From positions 1 through 23,723 of the forward strand of contig CAKTPC010000020.1 in assembly GCA_934590505.1 (NCBI GenBank): a stretch of 23,723 nucleotides of DNA, written 5' to 3'. The notes under the pieces are model-generated. The model searched no databases. It saw only the letters and a list, made by a program, of their open reading frames with translations, and was not told the DNA's origin. Source of the DNA: an uncultured Oscillospiraceae bacterium (GTDB lineage: Bacteria > Bacillota > Clostridia > Oscillospirales > Oscillospiraceae). The position numbers and the translations under genes are program-made. This document shows positions 1 to 6,444 of this stretch, in pieces. Within the stretch, counting starts at the first letter, position 1. Every line of letters starts with the position of its first letter.

Positions 1-521
1 TCCGGCAGGTCGAGCCGCTTCGTCTCGATGGCGAGCACGGTTATGCCGTAGGCGTCGAAGGTGTCGCCGACGTTGTCCATTATCTTCTGGGCAAGCAGCC
101 CGTCGCGCCCGGAGATGACGTTCTCCTGCTTCATGGAGCTGATGACGGTCTTGAGGCTGTTATAGACAATAGTGTCGATACGGTATTCGGCGTTCGCAAT
201 GTTGCCGGAGAGAGTCTTTATAAACAGCAGAGGATCGTCAATGCGCCAGAGCACAAAGCTGTCGGCAACCATGGACTTCTTGTCGCTTGTGATAACGTCG
301 CTCACGGCGAGGTCATAGAGCATCTCGGTCTTGGGCAGTGTGCTGACCGACTGGATAAACGGCAGCTTCATGCTCAGCCCCGGCTCGTCTACGACCTTGA
401 CCACCGCGCCGAACTGGCGCACGATGGTGTATTCATTCGGCTGGGTCGTATAGAAGCAGCCGCCGAAGAGGATGACCGCCGCGATCACGGCGATTATCGG
501 GAGTATTATTTTCTTTTTCAT
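1..521 (-). CDS. hflC: HflC-like SPFH membrane protein (C-terminus beyond left edge)
   Basis: This is the N-terminal 173 residues of an SPFH/prohibitin-family protein; the rest lies beyond the left edge. A lysine start (MKKK) precedes one membrane helix at about residues 4-20. The SPFH opening follows, with NEYTIVRQFG and then EPGLSMKLPFIQSV, which matches the EPGLHFKIPFI region of E. coli HflC. In E. coli, HflC and HflK form a large membrane cage around the FtsH protease and modulate its action; that role is family knowledge, and no ftsH is visible here. The ATG shares one base with the hflK stop (TGATG at 519-523), and GGAGG lies just upstream inside hflK, so translation is probably coupled. 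A more distant SPFH protein is possible, but the pairing with hflK makes HflC the best call. Confidence 0.88.
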   Translation of the reverse strand, partial: MKKKIILPIIAVIAAVILFGGCFYTTQPNEYTIVRQFGAVVKVVDEPGLSMKLPFIQSVSTLPKTEMLYDLAVSDVITSDKKSMVADSFVLWRIDDPLLFIKTLSGNIANAEYRIDTIVYNSLKTVISSMKQENVISGRDGLLAQKIMDNVGDTFDAYGITVLAIETKRLDLP

Positions 522-1501
522 CAGCCATTTCCTCCCATGTCTACGCTGGCAAACGGGCTCAGCGGGAGTGCGGTCTGCACGCCGGTGTTCTCATCGATGA
601 TATAGAGCTTTATACCGGGCAGTATCTCCTCCATCGCCTCGTAATAGAGCCGCTGCTTTGTTATGAGCGGGTACTTTTCATATTCGTCAAACAGCGATTT
701 GAAGCGCGCAGCCTGACCGTTGGCCTCGTTTATCTTGCTCTCCTTGTAGCCCTCAGCGCTCTTAATGATCTGGTCGGCGTCGGCGTTCGCGGCGGGGATG
801 ACCTCGTTTGCGTACTTGCGGGCATTGTTTACCGCAGTGTCGGCAGACTGCTTGGCAGTCTCGACTGCGGTGAAGGCCTGCTGCACATCGCTCGTTGGAG
901 GCTCGGCATCCTGAATGGTGATGTTCGTCAGCTGAAGGCCGATGTCCTCGCTCTCGAGCCGCGTCACGACCTTCTGCTTTATCGCGGCCTGTATCTCACT
1001 CTTGCCGGTGGTGATGACGCTGTCGACATCGTACAGCCCTATCGTATCGCGAATATAGCTCTGGCAGAGCATGCGCAGAATATCGAGCGGGTCGCTGGAA
1101 TTATAGAGAAATTTTATCGGGTCGGTCACCCTGTATTCCACATAAAAGTCCACGTTCACGAAGTTATAATCATAGGTGATCATAAGCGACTCATCCTCGA
1201 CCTCCGAACCGTCCGTGCGGTAGCCGAGGGGGAAGCCCTGTATGGTCTTTGCGACCTTGGTGACGCGCTGGATGTACGGGATCTTCAGCTTGAGGCCGGA
1301 GCTTGAGACCATGCCGGGCTTGCCGAAGGTCGTTATAACGGCGTACTGATCCTCCTTGAGCGTGTAGAAGGAATCGAGTGCCGTTATCACCAGCAGCACG
1401 GCCAGCAGGATAACTAGCAGGCGCTTTGTTGGCAGCTGTATGCGTTTTTTCGGCTTGGGTGCCGGGCCGCTGCTGTAGCTGCCGTCGTCGGTAAAATTCA
1501 T
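521..1501 (-). CDS. hflK: HflK-like SPFH membrane protein
   Basis: This 326-residue SPFH protein has a short cytoplasmic N-terminus rich in Gly, Pro and Lys, then one membrane helix at about 28-45. The prohibitin-like domain starts at DQYAVITTFG (51-60) and continues with GLKLKIPYIQRV. A helical Ala/Glu-rich stretch (roughly 205-260) matches the coiled-coil region with which SPFH proteins oligomerise. It is shorter than E. coli HflK (419 residues), mainly lacking the long glycine-rich N-terminus. Together with HflC it should form a membrane-anchored ring linked to FtsH control and membrane quality control; this is family inference. The start is supported by GAAAGGGG eight bases upstream and a TATAAT box further up. 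It is the first gene of the hflK-hflC pair and diverges from the ABC operon. Confidence 0.88.
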   Translation of the reverse strand: MNFTDDGSYSSGPAPKPKKRIQLPTKRLLVILLAVLLVITALDSFYTLKEDQYAVITTFGKPGMVSSSGLKLKIPYIQRVTKVAKTIQGFPLGYRTDGSEVEDESLMITYDYNFVNVDFYVEYRVTDPIKFLYNSSDPLDILRMLCQSYIRDTIGLYDVDSVITTGKSEIQAAIKQKVVTRLESEDIGLQLTNITIQDAEPPTSDVQQAFTAVETAKQSADTAVNNARKYANEVIPAANADADQIIKSAEGYKESKINEANGQAARFKSLFDEYEKYPLITKQRLYYEAMEEILPGIKLYIIDENTGVQTALPLSPFASVDMGGNG

Positions 1502-1543
1502 ATCTGTCCCCTTTCATGTCTTTGCGACTGATGGTATGCTTTG

Positions 1544-1572
1544 ATTATACAGTATCATTGCCCGTGCGGTAA
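1544..1572 (-). promoter_or_regulatory. Sigma-A-like promoter of hflKC
   Basis: On the minus strand a perfect TATAAT box (complement of 1544-1549) lies about 42 bases upstream of the hflK ATG. A weak -35 candidate, TTACCG (complement of 1567-1572), stands 17 bases further upstream. The -10 box is convincing and the -35 box is poor. Confidence 0.65.
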
Positions 1573-1580
1573 AGCTGATT

Positions 1581-1653
1581 TTAACACATCCAAACAATGT
1601 TAACAGAATGTTCCATTTTATTTTAGGTTCGCTTAAGATTTCGGGCCTACAAT
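1581..1653 (+). promoter_or_regulatory. Promoter region of the Gld-type ABC operon
   Basis: Two plus-strand candidates are visible. TTAACA (1581-1586) is followed after 17 bases by CAGAAT (1604-1609). TACAAT (1648-1653) has a good -10 match and a suitable leader of about 35 bases, but no clear -35 box. A second TTAACA lies at 1600-1605 inside the palindrome TGTTAACA. A plus-strand promoter must exist here because the upstream gene is divergent, but which box is used cannot be decided by eye. Confidence 0.4.
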
Positions 1654-1692
1654 TTCTTCTTGTTGGAAACCATGCAAAGGAGCTGATTATTT

Positions 1693-2646
1693 TTGATAGA
1701 AGTAAAGCATCTGACAAAGCTCTACGGTGAACACACAGCTGTGTCGGATCTGTCCTTCAGGATAGAGGACGGGCGTATATACGGCTTTCTTGGCCCGAAT
1801 GGCGCGGGTAAATCCACGACCATGAACATCATGACCGGCTGCCTTGCCGCCACCTCCGGTAACGTGAGCATCGACGGGCACGATATCTTTGAGGACGCAA
1901 ACGAGGCCAAAAAGCTCATCGGCTACCTCCCGGAGCAGCCGCCGCTGTACATCGACAGCACGCCGAGGGAATACCTGCAATTCGTCGCCGAGGCAAAGCG
2001 CGTCGCCAAGAGCGATATCAAGCGGCAGATCGCGCAGGTGATGGAGGTCACGCAGATCACCGATGTGGCGGACAGGCTCATCCGTAACCTCTCCAAGGGC
2101 TACCGCCAGCGCGTCGGCATAGCGCAGGCGCTGCTCGGAAACCCGAAAGTTATCATACTTGACGAGCCGACCGTCGGCCTTGACCCGAAACAGATCGTCG
2201 AGATACGCGAGCTTATAAAGAGTCTGGGGCGTGAACACACCGTCGTCCTCTCAAGCCACATTCTCTCCGAGGTGCAGGCCGTGTGTGATACGGTGCTGAT
2301 AATCTCCAAGGGCTGCCTCGTCGCCTGTGACACGCCGGAGAACCTTGAAAAGCTCTTCGCCGGCAAAGCGCGCATCGAGCTTGACACGGACGCTGACAAG
2401 GCCAAGGTACTGGGGCTTGCCGGCACTCTCCCCGGAGTCACGAAGATAGACGCGCAGCCGCACGATAAGGGCTGCCGCCTGACTATCGAACTGTCCGGTG
2501 ACGACACCGGCAGCGTATGCCGTGAGCTTTCGCTCCGCTTCGCGGGCGCGGGGCACGCAATACTTCAGATGACCACAGCTAAGGCAAGCCTTGAGGATAT
2601 CTTCATTGAGCTTACCGACGGAGAAAAGGAGGATGACAAAGCATGA
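1693..2646 (+). CDS. ABC transporter ATP-binding protein, Gld/Nos type
   Basis: This 317-residue ABC ATPase should power the membrane complex encoded by the next genes. Its motifs are complete: Walker A GPNGAGKST at 34-42, Q-loop Gln82, signature LSKGY at 133-137, Walker B KVIILDEP at 152-159, D-loop GLDP at 162-165 and H-loop His189. The C-terminal 100 residues form the accessory domain usual in ABC-2 exporters of the GldA/NosF/CcmA type. The start is a TTG at 1693, ten bases after AAAGGAG (1676-1682); no in-frame ATG fits as well, and the encoded IEVKHLTKLYG is the normal family N-terminus. The stop overlaps the permease start as ATGA. The substrate is unknown. Confidence 0.9.
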   Translation: MIEVKHLTKLYGEHTAVSDLSFRIEDGRIYGFLGPNGAGKSTTMNIMTGCLAATSGNVSIDGHDIFEDANEAKKLIGYLPEQPPLYIDSTPREYLQFVAEAKRVAKSDIKRQIAQVMEVTQITDVADRLIRNLSKGYRQRVGIAQALLGNPKVIILDEPTVGLDPKQIVEIRELIKSLGREHTVVLSSHILSEVQAVCDTVLIISKGCLVACDTPENLEKLFAGKARIELDTDADKAKVLGLAGTLPGVTKIDAQPHDKGCRLTIELSGDDTGSVCRELSLRFAGAGHAILQMTTAKASLEDIFIELTDGEKEDDKA

Positions 2647-3506
2647 AAGCCGTATTCCGGCATGAGCTGTCCTCATATTTCACGGGGCTTTCGGGCTGCG
2701 TGTTCGGTGCGTTCCTGCTGCTGTTCGCGGGGATATACACCATGGCCTACAACATCAGGGCCGCCATCAGCAACTTTGAATATGTCCTGAGCAGCATGTC
2801 GTTTATCTTTCTCATCATCGTCCCTATACTCACGATGCGCGTGTTCGCCGAGGAGAAACGGCAAAAGACCGATCAGCTTCTCTATTCACTGCCGCTTACG
2901 ATGACTGAGGTCGTGATTGGCAAATACCTCGCGATGCTCGTCGTGTTCCTGATCCCGCTGTGCATCATCGGCATATACCCGGCGGTGCTCTCCCACTTCG
3001 GCAAGGTTAACCTCGCCGCGGCCTACGGCGCGCTCGTCGGTTTCTTCTTCCTCGGCGCAGCGCTGCTCGCCGTCGGGGCGTTCATCTCCTCAGTCACGGA
3101 GAGTCAGGGCGTCGCGGCGGGGCTGTGCTTTGCGGCGCTGCTCGTTAATTACTTTTTGGCGAGCCTGTCAAGCTTCTTCTCGTCCACGGCCTTCGCGTCA
3201 TTCGCGGCACTGACCTTTGCAGTCGCGGCGCTGGCGCTGATATTCTATCTGATGACCAAGAGCGGCTTTGCCTCCGCGGTCATCTTCATTGCGTCAGAGG
3301 TGCTCGTCTTTGTGTTCTACACCTTCAAGAAGGAGAGCTTCGAGGGCCTGTTCCCGAATATACTCTCAAGCCTGTCGCTCTTTGCGCGCTTTGAGCAGTT
3401 TGTGAGCGGCATCTTCGATGTGACAGCGATAGTGTTCTATATCACCGTGGCCGCCGTGTTCCTGTTTCTCAGCGTGCAGGCTATGGAAAAGAGGAGGTGG
3501 AGCTGA
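2643..3506 (+). CDS. ABC-2 type permease, GldF-like
   Basis: This 287-residue polytopic membrane protein has about six hydrophobic segments. The first spans roughly 10-37. The conserved cytoplasmic motif VFAEEKRQKTDQLLYSLP follows the second helix and is typical of ABC-2 permeases with gliding (GldF) or NosY-like partners. It would form the membrane channel driven by the ATPase upstream. It overlaps the ATPase by four bases (ATGA) and the following gene by one base (TGATG), which points to coupled translation and a fixed stoichiometry. GldF is part of the gliding machinery in Bacteroidetes. In Clostridia the same trio occurs without gliding and the cargo is not known, so no gene symbol is assigned. 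Confidence 0.88.
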   Translation: MKAVFRHELSSYFTGLSGCVFGAFLLLFAGIYTMAYNIRAAISNFEYVLSSMSFIFLIIVPILTMRVFAEEKRQKTDQLLYSLPLTMTEVVIGKYLAMLVVFLIPLCIIGIYPAVLSHFGKVNLAAAYGALVGFFFLGAALLAVGAFISSVTESQGVAAGLCFAALLVNYFLASLSSFFSSTAFASFAALTFAVAALALIFYLMTKSGFASAVIFIASEVLVFVFYTFKKESFEGLFPNILSSLSLFARFEQFVSGIFDVTAIVFYITVAAVFLFLSVQAMEKRRWS

Positions 3507-4969
3507 TGAAAAAGAAAGATACAGATACCGCAAAGCGCCCGTTCTCCTCGCTGAGCACCCGCAGCTTCCACGCTGGCGGCTACAGCGTCGCAGCGGCGGT
3601 GATAGTTCTCGCAATAGCCGTCGCAGTGAACGCCCTCGTCGGCAATCTCCCCTCGATCTATACAAAGCTTGACACCACCGCAAACGGGCTCTATACCGTC
3701 TCCGAGCAGACGGAAAAGGTTCTCTCCGGGCTGGATGAGGACATTGACATATACTGGATCGTCCAGAGCGGGTATGAGGACTCGAACATTGCGACGCTCC
3801 TTGACCGTTACAGCAGTCTGAGCGATAAAATAAGCGTGACGAAAAAGGACCCGGATGTGTATCCGACCTTTGCCAAGCAGTATTATGACGGGCAGCTGTA
3901 TAACAACTCCCTCGTCGTCTGCCGCGGCGACCGTTACCGCTACATCGATTATAACAGCATCTATGAATACGACTATTCCGACTACTATTCCGGCGGCTCC
4001 GTCAGCCAGAACTTTGCCGGTGAGGGCGAGCTCACAAGCGCCATCAGCTACATTGTGAACGATTCTATGCCGACGCTCTATATCCTCAGCGGGCACGGCG
4101 AAGCGGAGCTGAGTTCGACCTTCAAGACCGCGGTCGAGAAGCAGAATATCCAGACCGAGAGCCTGTCCCTGCTGACGGTCGAAGCCGTACCGGAGGATGC
4201 GGGGGCGCTGCTTATAAACACTCCGCAGAGCGATATCTCCGAGGACGAGGCGCAGAAAATTTCGGATTATCTCGCGTCCGGCGGCAGGCTGATGCTCGTC
4301 ACCGACCCGCCGAAGGACGGGAAGCTCACAAACCTTGAAGCACTCATGGCGGGTTACGGCGTCGAGGCCGTCGACGGCATTGTCGTCGAAGCGAATCAGA
4401 ACAACTACGCTTGGGGCACTCCATATTACCTGCTGCCCGACCTCAAGAGCCACAGTATCACCGAACCGCTCATTGACGGCGGCTACTATGTGCTGCTGTC
4501 CATCGCACACGGGCTGCGCGTGAACGACGCTCTGCCCGACGGCGTAACGGTCGATACCCTGCTCAGCACTTCTTCCTCTGCATACTCCAAAGCCACAGGC
4601 TATGACAGCACGTCCTATGAAAAGGAGGACGGCGACATTGACGGCGCTTTCGCGCTGGGCGTTGCCGTCACCGCCGAGAATGACGACGGCAGCACGGCGC
4701 AGATAGTCTGGGTCTCCTCAGGCGCGCTGCTGGACGAGCAGAGCAGCTCAATGGTCTCAGGCGGGAACCTCGACCTGTTCCTCAACGCGCTCAGCTGGAT
4801 GTGCGGCCATGAGGACGGTATATCCATCCATTCAAAAAGCATGAACTACGAATACCTCACGATCAACAGCTCCAGCGCCTCGGTGATGACCGCGGTCATC
4901 ATCTGGCTTGTCCCGGTGCTGTTCCTTGGTACGGGCGTCTGTGTGTGGCTCAGAAGGAGACGCAAATGA
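3506..4969 (+). CDS. GldG-like auxiliary ABC transporter protein
   Basis: This 487-residue protein has one N-terminal membrane helix (about 27-46), a large extracytoplasmic domain and a C-terminal helix followed by the basic tail RRRRK. The segment after the first helix (TKLDTTANGLYTVSEQT) and the internal motif LYILSGHGE are hallmarks of the GldG/ABC_transp_aux family, which resembles the IFT52/GIFT fold. It is expected to sit with the permease and scaffold the extracellular side of the complex. The ATG at 3506 is preferred over an upstream GTG at 3497, because AGGAGG (3492-3497) is ideally placed eight bases before the ATG. It overlaps both neighbours (TGATG and ATGA). The middle is rich in Tyr, Asp and Ser. 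Confidence 0.85.
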   Translation: MKKKDTDTAKRPFSSLSTRSFHAGGYSVAAAVIVLAIAVAVNALVGNLPSIYTKLDTTANGLYTVSEQTEKVLSGLDEDIDIYWIVQSGYEDSNIATLLDRYSSLSDKISVTKKDPDVYPTFAKQYYDGQLYNNSLVVCRGDRYRYIDYNSIYEYDYSDYYSGGSVSQNFAGEGELTSAISYIVNDSMPTLYILSGHGEAELSSTFKTAVEKQNIQTESLSLLTVEAVPEDAGALLINTPQSDISEDEAQKISDYLASGGRLMLVTDPPKDGKLTNLEALMAGYGVEAVDGIVVEANQNNYAWGTPYYLLPDLKSHSITEPLIDGGYYVLLSIAHGLRVNDALPDGVTVDTLLSTSSSAYSKATGYDSTSYEKEDGDIDGAFALGVAVTAENDDGSTAQIVWVSSGALLDEQSSSMVSGGNLDLFLNALSWMCGHEDGISIHSKSMNYEYLTINSSSASVMTAVIIWLVPVLFLGTGVCVWLRRRRK

Positions 4970-6381
4970 AAAGGGCAAAGAAACTGCTTATACTCCTCTG
5001 TGTGCTCATTGTAGTTTGCGCCGCGTCCTTTGCCGCGTCAAAGCTGAACCCGGAGCTGAACACCGGCAGCGATGAGTCCGAAAGCTCTGCTGTGTTCACG
5101 CTCGATGCCGATTCCGTGACCGTGCTCAGCTTCAAGTACACCGGCAGCCTGAGCTTTGAGCGCGACGACGGCACATGGTACTCCAATGACGATCCGGATT
5201 TCCCGCTTGACGGGACGCGCATTGACCGCATGGTGAGCGCCATCAGCAGTATCTCTGCCGAGCGCACGATAGACGAGCCCGCCGCGCTCTCGGAGTACGG
5301 GCTGAGTGACCCGATATGCCAGGTCACTGTTGACACCGGCAGCGGCGAGCAGTCGGTGCTCTCCTTCGGGAGCGAAGCGGAGCTTGGCGGGAACCGCTAT
5401 ATGTCCACCGGCGACGGCAAGGTCTACCTCGTCGATAAGAACATCATCGACAGCTTTGACTGCGGGCTTTATGACCTCGTCACCAAGGAGCTGCTGCCGG
5501 ACATGAGCAATATCGTGAGCTTTACGGTAGAGTCCGGCGACAGCCACTACGAGCTTGACCATATTGAAAACAGCGGCCTTGCGTACAGTGACAGTTACGT
5601 CTGGTTCTACAAGGACGGGGACGATTATCTGACGCTCGACACCGCCCTGACGAACGCCTTCACCGGCAAGATAACCGGGCTTACCTGGGGCGAGTGTGTC
5701 AACTACAAGGCAGACGACGATGACCTCAAGGCCTATGGTCTGGCAAAACCCACAGCCATTGTCAAGGTGGACTACATCGAAAGCTCCGAGGTCGCCACCA
5801 ACATGACCGACAGCAACGGCAGCACCATATACGACACTCAGGAGACCGAGCACACCTTCAAGCTTGAGATAGGCGGTTATGTTGATGATAAATGCTATGC
5901 CCGCATCGCGGGTTCACAGATGGTGTACCTCCTCGACGGGACGATCTGCGACAATCTCCTCCACGCGACATATGAATCTCTCCAGCCTGACGAAGTCCTC
6001 GACATGGACTGGGACACCGTGGACTCTGTAGACGTCGACCTGCCCAATTTCTCTGCCTCCTTCACGAAGAGCGAGAATGCCGACGGCGAGATTACGTGGC
6101 TGCTTAACGGCGAGGAGAAGGAGCTCCAACCTGTTCTCGACCGGCTCAATGAAATGCTCCCGAGCGACAGCGGCAGCGAGAAGGAGCCAGGTGCAAACGC
6201 GCTCCTGCGCTTCACATTCCATCGCAGCACGGATAAATTTAAGACCGTCGTGCTGGAGTTTTACGATTATGACAGCAGCAACTGCCTTGTCTCCCTCGAT
6301 GGCACGGCGCGGCTGCTAGTGGCGCGCTCGGACTTCAGCGCACTGCTTGAGAGCGTAAGTGCTCTGATGCAGCAAGAATAA
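4966..6381 (+). CDS. DUF4340 domain protein, membrane-anchored
   Basis: This 471-residue protein has a basic start (MKRAKK) and one helix at about 7-27, then a wholly extracytoplasmic region rich in acidic and Ser residues. Repeated units of the type 'DSVTVLSFKY', 'ISSISAERTID' and 'LSEYGLSDP' are characteristic of DUF4340, which regularly follows GldG-like genes. Its biochemical role is not known; a partner of the GldG-like protein is the simplest reading. The ATG at 4966 overlaps the previous stop (ATGA) and has AGAAGGAGA just upstream, so the upstream in-frame GTG at 4945 is unlikely. The gene ends ten bases before a strong terminator hairpin, making it the last gene of the operon. Confidence 0.82.
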   Translation: MKRAKKLLILLCVLIVVCAASFAASKLNPELNTGSDESESSAVFTLDADSVTVLSFKYTGSLSFERDDGTWYSNDDPDFPLDGTRIDRMVSAISSISAERTIDEPAALSEYGLSDPICQVTVDTGSGEQSVLSFGSEAELGGNRYMSTGDGKVYLVDKNIIDSFDCGLYDLVTKELLPDMSNIVSFTVESGDSHYELDHIENSGLAYSDSYVWFYKDGDDYLTLDTALTNAFTGKITGLTWGECVNYKADDDDLKAYGLAKPTAIVKVDYIESSEVATNMTDSNGSTIYDTQETEHTFKLEIGGYVDDKCYARIAGSQMVYLLDGTICDNLLHATYESLQPDEVLDMDWDTVDSVDVDLPNFSASFTKSENADGEITWLLNGEEKELQPVLDRLNEMLPSDSGSEKEPGANALLRFTFHRSTDKFKTVVLEFYDYDSSNCLVSLDGTARLLVARSDFSALLESVSALMQQE

Positions 6382-6390
6382 CAACTATTG

Positions 6391-6444
6391 ATAAAAGACA
6401 TTGGGCTGATGCTCTCATCAGCCCAATGTCTTTTATAGTTTTTT
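6391..6444. terminator. Bidirectional intrinsic terminator between convergent operons
   Basis: A perfect 21-bp inverted repeat (6391-6411 and 6416-6436) with a four-base loop (CTCT) lies between the stop of the DUF4340 gene and the stop of the minus-strand YhgE gene. On the plus strand it is followed by six T (6439-6444). The stem itself ends in TTTTAT on either strand, so it can work for both convergent transcripts. The minus-strand gene stops seven bases before the stem. Confidence 0.9.

Noticed and set aside
1581..1605. Two TTAACA copies resembling a PhoP-type box upstream of the ABC operon
   Set aside because: The copies are 19 bases apart rather than about 11, so they do not fit tandem PhoP half-site spacing; one may simply be a -35 element.
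1514..1717. Small minus-strand frame (67 codons) across the hflK/ABC intergenic gap
   Set aside because: It overlaps the hflK promoter and leader, and no ribosome site or recognisable sequence supports it.
3497..3505. GTG at 3497 as start of the GldG-like gene
   Set aside because: It overlaps its own AGGAGG site; the ATG at 3506 is ideally spaced from that site.
4945..4965. GTG at 4945 as start of the DUF4340 gene
   Set aside because: AGAAGGAGA lies downstream of it and is well placed for the ATG at 4966, which gives a normal MKRAKK membrane-anchor start.
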